Below, piece after piece: positions 27,244 to 34,807 of a stretch of DNA of 64,000 bases. A program made the translations under genes and the position numbers. The stretch's first letter is position 1. Every line of letters begins with the position of its first letter. The DNA comes from Desulfovibrionaceae bacterium. Lineage in GTDB: Bacteria; Desulfobacterota; Desulfovibrionia; Desulfovibrionales; Desulfovibrionaceae. The DNA lies in the NCBI GenBank assembly GCA_029011315.1, contig JAQXLA010000010.1:16253-80252 (forward strand), in the 5' to 3' direction. The notes beneath the pieces were generated by a model. That model worked only from the letters and a program-made list of their open reading frames with translations. It was not told the origin of the DNA and made no database searches.

Positions 27244-27752
27244 TGAACATCCCGTTGATTTCGCCTGATCGATTCATCAAGAAAATCGCGCAGCCCGTCA
27301 GCATCCAGCACCCCGGAAGCGGCATGGACTGCCGTTCCCGACGCATCATATATTCTGTTGTAGGGAATGGTAACAAAACCGGTTTTACGCGCCACAGAAG
27401 ATTCAGCGAGCCATACCGGATACGTAATAGCAGATTTCTGCACAAACGAACGCATGGCATTCGCATCTTCATCCAGGGAAATCCCGATAATCATCAGATC
27501 TTCAGGAGAATATTCCCTGCGAATCCGAATCAGATCCTGAATTTCCATGCGGCATGGCGGACACCACGAAGCGAAATAGTTGATGAGAACGATCCTTCCC
27601 CGAGCACTCTGCACAACGGATTCAATCTCTTCATAGGACAAGGCACGTTGAGAATCCGCATTTTCTCCAAAGGCATCAGTGGCTCCGGCATGCCCCAGCA
27701 TGATGAGCAAAAACAGCGCTACTGCAACAAGCTTCCGGAACAATCCGCACAT
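27240..27752 (-). CDS. periplasmic TlpA/ResA-like thioredoxin-family protein
   Basis: 170 aa from ATG 27752, which has GGAGG 9 nt upstream; the track start 27770 lies inside metH. A signal peptide (KLVAVALFLLIMLGHAGA) is followed by a thioredoxin fold with FASWCPPCRME, the CPPC motif typical of TlpA proteins, and a cis-Pro segment FVTIPYNRI. Such proteins reduce disulfides in the periplasm, for instance of apocytochromes. It begins 4 nt after metH and ends overlapping the argA-like gene. Confidence 0.86.
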   Translation of the reverse strand: MCGLFRKLVAVALFLLIMLGHAGATDAFGENADSQRALSYEEIESVVQSARGRIVLINYFASWCPPCRMEIQDLIRIRREYSPEDLMIIGISLDEDANAMRSFVQKSAITYPVWLAESSVARKTGFVTIPYNRIYDASGTAVHAASGVLDADGLRDFLDESIRRNQRDVQ

Positions 27753-27756
27753 AGAC

Positions 27757-30189
27757 TCAGGCCTCCGCATTCCGCACCAGCATCTGCGCCACCCGTACGG
27801 CCTCTACAGCATTGGAAGAATAAAATGCGCCGATTTTTTCAGCGTATGCTCCGGTTACCACGGCTCCGCCGATCATCACGGGAATATCCAGATGCCTTTT
27901 TCGCAATTCCATCAATGTTTCCGGCATCCTGGTCATCGTCGTCGTCATCAGGGCGGAAAGGCACACGAGTGACGCCTTTCTGGTTTCCGCTTCCGCCGCA
28001 ATGACTTCGGCTTTGACATCCTTGCCGAGATCGACGACATCAAAGCCATGATTGCCAAGCATCAAGCCTACAATATTTTTTCCGATATCATGAATATCCC
28101 CTTCAACTGTCGCTAAAATAGCGACTGGCCTGGCTTCGCCCCCGCTTCTTTTTGCAAGAATCGGCCTCAGCGTTTCAAATGCGTCTTTCATCGTTTCCGC
28201 AGAACGCAAAAGCTGCGGCAGAAAATATTCTCTTCTCTCATATCGGCATCCGACTTCGTTAATAGCCGGAATCAACGTCTCCTGAACGATCTGAAATGGA
28301 TCGCGCCCTGACTTCAATTCCCTGTCCAGAAGCGCAGGCATGCCATCACGATCTCCGACGAGCACCGCATCACCCAATGTCTCTGCAGTATGAGATACAC
28401 TCTGGCCGGAAGAGGCTTTCGATTCAGACCCGCCTCCGGAAGGTTTCCAATTCGCATACGACGCAACAAAGCGCTCTGCCCTATCGTCCCGACAGCAAAG
28501 AACATTGGACGCTGCCACAATTTCTCGCAGTCGCACGCTGGACGGATTGGCAATACAGGCTGAAAGTCCGGCACCTGCGGACATCGCAAGAAAACTCGTA
28601 TTGATAAGATCTCTGGCAGGCAGCCCGAATGAGATGTTCGACAGCCCCATTACCGTAGGCAAGCCGTTTTTCCGACACCACTGTATCGTTTTCAGCCCCT
28701 CCTCTGCAGCCTGCGGCATAGAAGCTACTGACAGAGCCAGAACGTCAACAAGTATCAGTCTCCGGGGAATGCCGAGTGATTCAGCCCTGTTCAGCAGTTC
28801 CTCAATAATGGCAATGCGATCTGCGGAAGAAACAGGAAGCTTTTTGCCTTTCAGCGGAAGGAGAATAAATGGCGCACCCCACTGACGGCAAAGAGGAGCC
28901 ATGCGCTCCATACGATCGCCCTCTCCGCTGATGGAATTGACGAGGGGCGATCCGGGCACAAGAGGCAGGGACAATTCCATAGCGGCAGCCGAAGAAGAAT
29001 CAAGACTGAGAGGAACTGCGTGGCGTTCTGTAAGACGGAGAACGATTTCCGGCAGCATCCGGGTTTCATCTACCAACGGATCTCCGACGTTCACATCAAG
29101 CAGGGAAGCCCCCAATGCGATCTGATCCGCAGCCATTTGCATGGCCAGAGAAAAGATGCCGGACTGGAGCTCTGCCTGCAATGCCTTTTTCCCTGTAGGA
29201 TTCAGGCGTTCTCCAATGATCGCAATAGGCGAAGAACCGCCTATACGCACCATTTCTGAACGGGAGGTCAGCACAATGCTGTTCCCCTCCGAGACGGACA
29301 GCGGACGGCCTTCCCTGCCGTGTATTGCAGCCGACAGAGCTGCAATGTGCGCAGGCGTCGTACCACAACACCCCCCAAGAAGACTTACGCCCTCATCTGC
29401 AAACTCCGCAGTCTGTTCCGCAAAGGCTTCGGGACTGAGACGGAAAACCGTTTTATCGCCGTCCAATTCCGGCAATCCGGCATTTGGTTCTGCCAGAACG
29501 GCAATTCCCGCTTCCCGACAGACCGATAGAAGACGGCGAATAACCGGTTTCATGCCTTCGGGGCCGACACCGCAGTTTGTGCCAATACCGTCAACCCCCA
29601 TATTGGCCATGGTCTCAGCCATGATTTCCGGAGTCGTCCCCGTCAAACTCACACCATCTTCAAATGTCATTGACACCAGAACCGGCAAATCGCTCTCAGC
29701 CCGCACGGCTGCGACAGCCAGTCGCATTTCAGCGAGATCAAACTGCGTTTCGATAAGAAAAAGATCAACGCCACCCTGAAGCAGTCCGCGAGCCTGCTCG
29801 CGATAAGCCTCATACAGATCGGCAGCATCGACATCTCCAAGGGGCCTGGCAAAATGTCCCGTCGGCCCCATATCCCCCGCAACCCATACTTTGCGCCCCG
29901 CTTCGGAAGCCGCCTCTCTGGCAATTTCCGCCATACGGCAGGAAAAGCTCCGGGGATCCAGATCATTCGGAAGCTTAAACCGCGTTCCTCCAAACGTCGC
30001 TGTCAGAATGATATCCGATCCGGAGCGGATATATTCACGATGAACGCCCTGCAGAATATCCGGACGATCAAGACAGAAGCGCTCCGGCGATGCTCCGGGA
30101 GGAAGCCCTCTGGACTGAAGCATGGTTCCCATACCGCCATCAAGCAGAAGAATGCGTCCAGAGCGCAGAATACTGCGGAAATCATTCAT
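27757..30189 (-). CDS. metH: cobalamin-dependent methionine synthase lacking the reactivation domain
   Basis: 810 aa against roughly 1200 for E. coli MetH. Order: homocysteine-binding barrel (1-300; zinc ligands in GTNCGVGPEG and GGCCGTTPAH), pterin-binding barrel (IGERLNPTGKK near 330), B12 cap and B12-binding domain (GDIHDIGKNIVG, with the cobalt-ligating His). It then stops after the cobalamin domain, with no SAM-binding activation domain. Methyl transfer from methyltetrahydrofolate to homocysteine is the expected reaction. Reactivation must rely on another protein. ATG 30189 has AAGGAG 7 nt upstream. Divergent from rpoH. Confidence 0.93.
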   Translation of the reverse strand: MNDFRSILRSGRILLLDGGMGTMLQSRGLPPGASPERFCLDRPDILQGVHREYIRSGSDIILTATFGGTRFKLPNDLDPRSFSCRMAEIAREAASEAGRKVWVAGDMGPTGHFARPLGDVDAADLYEAYREQARGLLQGGVDLFLIETQFDLAEMRLAVAAVRAESDLPVLVSMTFEDGVSLTGTTPEIMAETMANMGVDGIGTNCGVGPEGMKPVIRRLLSVCREAGIAVLAEPNAGLPELDGDKTVFRLSPEAFAEQTAEFADEGVSLLGGCCGTTPAHIAALSAAIHGREGRPLSVSEGNSIVLTSRSEMVRIGGSSPIAIIGERLNPTGKKALQAELQSGIFSLAMQMAADQIALGASLLDVNVGDPLVDETRMLPEIVLRLTERHAVPLSLDSSSAAAMELSLPLVPGSPLVNSISGEGDRMERMAPLCRQWGAPFILLPLKGKKLPVSSADRIAIIEELLNRAESLGIPRRLILVDVLALSVASMPQAAEEGLKTIQWCRKNGLPTVMGLSNISFGLPARDLINTSFLAMSAGAGLSACIANPSSVRLREIVAASNVLCCRDDRAERFVASYANWKPSGGGSESKASSGQSVSHTAETLGDAVLVGDRDGMPALLDRELKSGRDPFQIVQETLIPAINEVGCRYERREYFLPQLLRSAETMKDAFETLRPILAKRSGGEARPVAILATVEGDIHDIGKNIVGLMLGNHGFDVVDLGKDVKAEVIAAEAETRKASLVCLSALMTTTMTRMPETLMELRKRHLDIPVMIGGAVVTGAYAEKIGAFYSSNAVEAVRVAQMLVRNAEA

Positions 30190-30353
30190 GTTTCCACTCC
30201 TTCATCCTTATATTTGTAAGCTAACAGGGACTGAAGTTGCCCGATGCTTCCGGCAAGAATCGCTTGCCTTTCACTGTTGAGTGCTACACAATAAGACAAC
30301 CGCAGGTCATCCGACAGGCGGCAAAGCTTTTACACTCCCTTGAGAGTCCCCTC

Positions 30354-31469
30354 ATGAATACGTTGAAACAGCTTCCCGCGCAAGACAAAAACGTTCAGGA
30401 ACAATCGGATATTCAGGATATTCAGATAGATGAAGCGGAAAACAAAACAGAAATTCTCCTCCCCGGGGAATTGGACGGAGATGGTTTTGACGAAGAGGCT
30501 GAAGATGGGGAAATCGTTGACATTTCTCCAGACGGAGAATTCATTGATTCCGATGATGAAGCCTGCGTTCTGCTTCCTGCAGAACCATCTTCCAATCTAC
30601 CTTCTCTGAGCAAAAACGGAGATTCTCTTCAGGCCTACCTGCAACGTATCGGCCGCTTCCCCATGTTGAAGCCTGAAGAGGAGCAGGAACTGGCCCGCCG
30701 CGTCCGCGAGTACGGAGACGGCGATGCCGCCTTCCGTCTCGTCACCTCGCATTTGCGACTGGTTGTGCGCATTGCCATGGATTTTCAACGACGCTGGATG
30801 CAGAATGTGCTGGATTTGATTCAGGAAGGGAATGTCGGCCTGCTCCGTGCTGTTGATAAATTCGATCCGGATAAGGGAATCAAATTCTCCTATTATGCGG
30901 CATTCTGGATCCGGGCCTATATTCTGAAATTCATCATGGATAACTGGCGCATGGTCAAAATCGGCACGACGCAGGCGCAGCGCAAGCTTTTTTACAATCT
31001 TAACAGAGAACGGCAGAAGCTGCTTTCCGAGGGATTCGATCCCAATGAGCAAATTTTGGCAGAAAGGCTCGGCGTCAGCAAAGATCAGATTGTCGAAATG
31101 GAGCAGAGGCTCAATGCATCGGACACGTCCCTTGACGTCAACGTCAATGACGAATCCGGAAGCGCAACCCGCATGGATTTTCTTCCTTCTCCGACACCCG
31201 CCATTGAAGAGTCTCTCGCCGATATGGAAATTTCCGATTTGCTGCGCAGCCGTCTTGAAAAAATTATGCCCACGCTTTCTGAAAAGGAAGTCTACATTTT
31301 GAAAAACCGCCTTCTGACGGATGATCCCGTTACTCTTCGGGAAATCGGCGAACGCTACCATATTACAAGAGAACGCGTACGCCAGCTGGAAGCGCGGCTG
31401 CTGCAAAAGCTGCGGGACTTCTTTCTGAGAGATATCAGCGATTTTTCCCGAGACTGGATTCGACATTGA
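30354..31469 (+). CDS. rpoH: heat-shock sigma factor RpoH (sigma-32) with acidic N-terminal extension
   Basis: 371 aa from ATG 30354; the track start (30237) adds 39 implausible residues. From about residue 90 the protein is a classic sigma-32: DSLQAYLQRIGRFPML (region 1.2), region 2 (RLVVRIAMDFQRRW, DLIQEGNVGLLRAVDKF, SYYAAFWIRAYI), the RpoH box QRKLFYNL, and region 4.2 with VTLREIGERYHITRERVRQLE. Residues 1-88 are an unusual acidic, low-complexity extension (GELDGDGFDEEAEDGE, PDGEFIDSDDEA). Divergent from metH across 164 bp. No clear promoter or terminator is visible. Confidence 0.92.
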   Translation: MNTLKQLPAQDKNVQEQSDIQDIQIDEAENKTEILLPGELDGDGFDEEAEDGEIVDISPDGEFIDSDDEACVLLPAEPSSNLPSLSKNGDSLQAYLQRIGRFPMLKPEEEQELARRVREYGDGDAAFRLVTSHLRLVVRIAMDFQRRWMQNVLDLIQEGNVGLLRAVDKFDPDKGIKFSYYAAFWIRAYILKFIMDNWRMVKIGTTQAQRKLFYNLNRERQKLLSEGFDPNEQILAERLGVSKDQIVEMEQRLNASDTSLDVNVNDESGSATRMDFLPSPTPAIEESLADMEISDLLRSRLEKIMPTLSEKEVYILKNRLLTDDPVTLREIGERYHITRERVRQLEARLLQKLRDFFLRDISDFSRDWIRH

Positions 31470-31497
31470 AAAATTGTAAAAAAACAAAAAAAAACGC

Positions 31498-31526
31498 TTG
31501 ACGAAAAAATCGTGTTTCTGTATAGC
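31498..31526 (+). promoter_or_regulatory. promoter of tRNA-Lys
   Basis: TTGACG (31498-31503), 17 nt, TATAGC (31521-31526), 43 nt before the mature tRNA. It follows an A-rich stretch after the rpoH stop. Confidence 0.7.
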
Positions 31527-31569
31527 TATTTTCCGTTGAACGGAACAAAAAATGTTTCGGGAAGCAAAA

Positions 31570-31645
<76 letters not shown>

Positions 31646-31657
31646 TCAGAAATTCAG

Positions 31658-31690
31658 GAATCCGCGAAGCTTTTCGTGGATTCTTTTTTT
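31658..31690 (+). terminator. intrinsic terminator of tRNA-Lys
   Basis: 11-bp stem with one G-U (31658-31668 with 31673-31683, 4-nt loop) followed by seven T. Confidence 0.93.
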
Positions 31691-31745
31691 ATATCCTTAG
31701 TACCGACAATGACCATGACAACAGGCACTGATTTTCGTAAAAACT

Positions 31746-31985
31746 TCAGCAATTCAAATGCTGATTCGGAAACAGCCCGGACTGTTTCAGCCCTTTTGCC
31801 ATCTGGTTTACCGCTTCATAAAGGCTGAGAAACCCCTGCGGCGTCATCAGAAGCCTGGCGAAATCGTCCGGCTCAGCTTCTCCATTTTGAAGAGGCTCCA
31901 TTCGATACAAATCCAATCGAATCATTCCTCTGATAAAATGCATTTTTGACACGCCATCCAGAAAAATTTCCTGTTTTATGTCCAT
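31746..31985 (-). CDS. small protein of unknown function
   Basis: 79 aa from ATG 31985, which has AGG 7 nt upstream; the track TTG at 32009 overlaps the stop of the preceding ORF. The sequence begins MDIKQEIFLDGV and contains LMTPQGFLSLYEAVNQMAKGL, a pattern of a small strand region followed by an amphipathic helix. There is no signal peptide or membrane helix. It has coherent codon use and a possible coupled partner upstream, which supports a real gene. I do not recognise the family. Confidence 0.58.
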   Translation of the reverse strand: MDIKQEIFLDGVSKMHFIRGMIRLDLYRMEPLQNGEAEPDDFARLLMTPQGFLSLYEAVNQMAKGLKQSGLFPNQHLNC

Positions 31986-32005
31986 ATTTTTACCTGCTGT
32001 ATCAT

Positions 32006-32251
32006 TCAATCAACTTGAAAGAACCCTAAAAATTCTGCAACATCGCATGAATCCGCTTCATGTTCAGGATATCCAAACGACACGCCTTCCGCAAGATATC
32101 GAAGAAAATCGAAAGGTTTCCTGACTGCACTCACCACCGGTCTTTTTACCTTGACACTGTTGAAGCTGCGCAATATTTTGATGATAGATGATAAAGGATT
32201 TTGAAAAGCAGGCTTTTTCCGAATGTGCACCATGCGCTTTTTCAGCCTCAA
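32006..32251 (-). CDS. possible small ORF upstream of and coupled to the 31746-31985 gene
   Basis: 81 codons, basic N-terminal half then an acidic end (GYPEHEADSCDVAEFLGFF). Its stop overlaps the alternative TTG start of the next ORF. No recognisable domain and no good Shine-Dalgarno was found at its start. It may be a genuine small gene divergent from the CBS gene, or chance. Low confidence. Confidence 0.35.
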   Translation of the reverse strand: MRLKKRMVHIRKKPAFQNPLSSIIKILRSFNSVKVKRPVVSAVRKPFDFLRYLAEGVSFGYPEHEADSCDVAEFLGFFQVD

Positions 32252-32287
32252 AGAATCTTCTTTTTCTCTTTATTGAGGACTACTTTT

Positions 32288-32707
32288 ATGAAATATGTCA
32301 AAGAATTAATGCACGGCAATCCAATTACCCTCTTGCCTGGAGACAGCATGCAAAAGGCCAGAGAACTTATGGCAGAATATTCTGTTCGTCATCTCCCCGT
32401 TGCCGAATCTGACGGACGGTTCGTAGGGCTGGTGACCCATCGAGATATTCTGGACTGTTCCGTCTCCAGATTCGCCGATATTCCCGCTTCGGAACAAAAA
32501 TCCATAGAAAAAAATGTTCCTGTCAGAGAAATCATGCATGTGGATATCATCACGATTTTTCAGGACTGTACGCTGCGCAAGGCAGCGGAGACCATGTTTC
32601 GATACAAAATAGGCTGTCTGCCGGTTCTCGATCAGGACGATCACATTACAGGCATTATCACGGAATCTGATTTTCTCCGTCTGGCCATTATGAGCCTGTC
32701 TGAATAA
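32288..32707 (+). CDS. CBS-pair domain protein
   Basis: 139 aa from ATG 32288, preceded by GAGG at 9 nt; the track start 32201 is upstream of that site. Two CBS motifs fill the whole protein (MKYVKELMHGNPITLLPGDSMQKARELM and VREIMHVDIITIFQDCTLRKAAETM). Each ends in the usual V-x-G-hydrophobic-hydrophobic-T turn (FVGLVTHRDIL, ITGIITESDFL). CBS pairs bind adenine nucleotides and regulate partner activities. It precedes the M23 peptidase by 20 nt, so the two are probably co-transcribed; the partner is unknown. Confidence 0.88.
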   Translation: MKYVKELMHGNPITLLPGDSMQKARELMAEYSVRHLPVAESDGRFVGLVTHRDILDCSVSRFADIPASEQKSIEKNVPVREIMHVDIITIFQDCTLRKAAETMFRYKIGCLPVLDQDDHITGIITESDFLRLAIMSLSE

Positions 32708-32727
32708 GATTTCTGAAGGAGATCCGC

Positions 32728-34047
32728 ATGTCATTCTTTCGATTTATATTTCGGATTCTGCTACTCTTCATTCCTCTCGCCCTTATTGCCTGCGGTATCG
32801 GCTTTTTTCTGAATGATTTCTCCGGACCGGTTATTACGATGACGCCCGACACAGGACGCATTTCTCCGGTACGAGACATTCATCTGAATATCCGGGATGC
32901 GAAGTCAGATTTGGCATCGGTCAAAATTCTGCTGAAAACTGGCAGCAGGGAAATCGTCATTGCTGAACAAAACTTTGCTGAAAAACGGCGTGAACAGAAT
33001 ATCGTCTTCAATATGAAGAATTTCGATATCCGTTCCGGATCCGCCGAGCTTGAAGTCAAGGCCAAGGATACCGCTCTTTTTGGCCTCGGAAACAGCACGA
33101 AGAAAGTCTGGAATGTGGTTCTTGACGCACAGGCTCCGCGTACGCGCATGTTGACCGGAGCGCCTTCCGTACGCAGAGGCAGTATCGGAGCTGTGGCATT
33201 TTCCGCATCCGAAGATCTTGCCCGGGCTGGCATCCGCATCGGAGATCTGTTTTTCCCGGCCTTCCAGCAGCCTGGCGGCGTTTATTTCTGTCTCTTCGCC
33301 TTTCCTCATGATCTGCCTGCGGGCAACTTCCGTCCGGAACTGATTGCCGAAGATACGGCTGGCAACGAGTCAAAAACACGGATTGCCGTACACGCTGTAG
33401 AAAGACGTTTCCGCAGTGACACGCTGACCATCAGCGACGCTTTTCTGGAAAATAAGATGCCTTTGTTTGAAGAACAGATTCCTGATGCTGCCACTCATCT
33501 GGAACGATATATCCGGGTCAATACGGAAATTCGCAAGGCCAATGCCGAAAAACTCATGGAAACCGGCCGGGATACGGCTTCTTCTATTCTGTGGAAAGGC
33601 TCCTTCCGCAGACTGCCACGTTCGGCGACAAGAGCCATGTTCGGTGATGACCGCACATATCTGTATAACGGCGTAAAAATCGATCGCCAAACCCATATGG
33701 GCATTGATTTGGCCTCAGTCGCCCACGCCCCTATTCCCGCAGGAAATGATGGACGAGTCGTTCTGGCAGAAGATCTCGGCATTTTCGGTCTGCTCGTAAT
33801 CATTGATCACGGACTCGGCCTTCAGTCTCTGTATTCCCATATGAGCGAAATCACGGTGAAAGTCGGGGATATTCTCAAAAAAGACGACATTATAGGCTAC
33901 ACGGGGAAAACAGGTTTGGCCGGAGGCGATCATCTGCACTTCGGTATTCTTCTCAGCGGTATCCAGTTGCAGCCGCTCGACTGGTTTGACGAAAAATGGA
34001 TTCGCAACGCGATTACCGATCCGCTGAACAATGCCGCAGTAAAATGA
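32728..34047 (+). CDS. M23 family peptidoglycan endopeptidase, membrane-anchored
   Basis: 439 aa. One N-terminal hydrophobic segment (ILLLFIPLALIACGIGFFL) acts as anchor or uncleaved signal. A long beta-rich periplasmic region (about 35-300) precedes a LytM domain with the zinc and catalytic motifs HMGIDLAS, LYSHMS and HLHFG (about residues 335-410). All metal ligands are present, so it should be an active DD-endopeptidase rather than an EnvC-like degenerate form. Starts 20 nt after the CBS gene. Confidence 0.9.
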   Translation: MSFFRFIFRILLLFIPLALIACGIGFFLNDFSGPVITMTPDTGRISPVRDIHLNIRDAKSDLASVKILLKTGSREIVIAEQNFAEKRREQNIVFNMKNFDIRSGSAELEVKAKDTALFGLGNSTKKVWNVVLDAQAPRTRMLTGAPSVRRGSIGAVAFSASEDLARAGIRIGDLFFPAFQQPGGVYFCLFAFPHDLPAGNFRPELIAEDTAGNESKTRIAVHAVERRFRSDTLTISDAFLENKMPLFEEQIPDAATHLERYIRVNTEIRKANAEKLMETGRDTASSILWKGSFRRLPRSATRAMFGDDRTYLYNGVKIDRQTHMGIDLASVAHAPIPAGNDGRVVLAEDLGIFGLLVIIDHGLGLQSLYSHMSEITVKVGDILKKDDIIGYTGKTGLAGGDHLHFGILLSGIQLQPLDWFDEKWIRNAITDPLNNAAVK

Positions 34048-34091
34048 TGGCAACCAAGACTGACTCTAGACAGATGCGCTGAAAAGCAGTA

Positions 34092-34121
34092 TTGTCACAG
34101 TATAGAAATTATCAGTAACCT
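34092..34121 (+). promoter_or_regulatory. candidate promoter of desulfoferrodoxin-rubredoxin
   Basis: TTGTCA (34092-34097), 18 nt, TAACCT (34116-34121). The -35 is 5 of 6 and the -10 is 3 to 4 of 6. It sits 45 nt before the dfx ATG, just upstream of a 13-bp palindrome. Confidence 0.4.
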
Positions 34122-34127
34122 GTACTC

Positions 34128-34140
34128 GGCTACAGTAGCC
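34128..34140. promoter_or_regulatory. 13-bp palindrome at the dfx promoter, operator-like
   Basis: GGCTAC-A-GTAGCC, perfect 6-bp arms around one base, 6 nt downstream of the proposed -10 and 26 nt before the ATG. This is the usual place for a repressor site. No named regulator motif is recognised. Confidence 0.4.
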
Positions 34141-34166
34141 ATCCTCAACCTTATGGAGGAATTTTC

Positions 34167-34547
34167 ATGATTGGCGATATCTATCACTGCAAAACCTGCG
34201 GCAGAACTGTAGAGGCCGTTTCTGAAGGATCTACGGATATTATCTGCTGCGGCCAGCCGATGGAACTTCAGGTTCCGAACACCTCTTCAGCTTCCAGGGA
34301 AAAGCATCTGCCTGTCCTTGAAGCCAGCGGTTCGGGAAGCATTGTACGGGTAGGAGAGGTGGCTCATGTCATGGAAGCCGTACACTGGATCGAATGGATT
34401 GAAATCATCCATGCGGACGGTAAAAAATGTCGGAAATATCTGAATCCTGGCGATGCTCCGGAAGCAAGTTTTACCTGTCCGCCTTCGGAAATCCGTTCCG
34501 TTCGCATTTTCTGCAATCTGCATGGCGTCTGGTCTATCAACAACTGA
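34167..34547 (+). CDS. dfx: desulfoferrodoxin (two-iron superoxide reductase)
   Basis: 126 aa, the full 2Fe-SOR form. Centre I: Cys8 and Cys11 with Cys27-Cys28, the desulforedoxin-type FeCys4 site. Centre II: His47 in EKHLPV, His67 and His73 in [13 protein letters not shown], Cys116 and His119 in CNLHG, the catalytic FeCysHis4 site. It reduces superoxide to peroxide using electrons from rubredoxin, which is encoded 19 nt downstream. ATG has GGAGG at 7 nt. This gene is typical of Desulfovibrio and other anaerobes. Confidence 0.97.
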   Translation: MIGDIYHCKTCGRTVEAVSEGSTDIICCGQPMELQVPNTSSASREKHLPVLEASGSGSIVRVGEVAHVMEAVHWIEWIEIIHADGKKCRKYLNPGDAPEASFTCPPSEIRSVRIFCNLHGVWSINN

Positions 34548-34566
34548 TTACACAAGGATGATAAAA

Positions 34567-34722
34567 ATGGAAAAATACACGTGCGAAGTCTGCGGCTATG
34601 AATATGATCCCGCTACCGGAGATCCTGATGCCGGCATTCCTGCCGGAACCGCTTTTGAAGATCTTCCTGAAGATTGGGTCTGCCCTGTCTGCGGCGTCGG
34701 CAAAGATTCTTTCTCTAAGTAG
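34567..34722 (+). CDS. rub: rubredoxin
   Basis: 51-aa iron electron carrier. The track start (34453) lies inside dfx; ATG 34567 has AAGG upstream and gives the canonical length. Motifs [10 protein letters not shown] and CPVCGVGK supply the FeCys4 site, and the Pro-rich middle ([18 protein letters not shown]) is typical. It lies between its two likely partners, desulfoferrodoxin and ROO, and is probably their reductant. A perfect terminator-like hairpin follows. Confidence 0.97.
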   Translation: MEKYTCEVCGYEYDPATGDPDAGIPAGTAFEDLPEDWVCPVCGVGKDSFSK

Positions 34723-34753
34723 ACAGGCTCTTTCGCTGTTTTGAAACCTTCTC

Positions 34754-34786
34754 TTGAAAAGGCGGCATCTCATGCCGCCTTTTCAA
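34754..34786 (+). terminator. perfect 15-bp hairpin between rubredoxin and roo, terminator-like
   Basis: TTGAAAAGGCGGCAT / ATGCCGCCTTTTCAA, 3-nt loop (34754-34768 with 34772-34786). The 3' arm contains a T4 run after the G/C core, so it can act as an intrinsic terminator for dfx-rub. It ends only 21 nt before the roo ATG, leaving no room for a separate promoter downstream. Confidence 0.75.
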
Positions 34787-34807
34787 ATCCCGGGAAAAAT
34801 ACAAGAA

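Noticed and set aside
30279-30286. Half of a CIRCE-like element (GAGTGCTA) upstream of rpoH
   Set aside because: The matching TTAGCACTC half is missing at the required distance.
30190-30353. Riboswitch in the metH-rpoH divergent region
   Set aside because: The metH leader is too short and lacks the conserved segments of cobalamin, SAM or SAH riboswitches.
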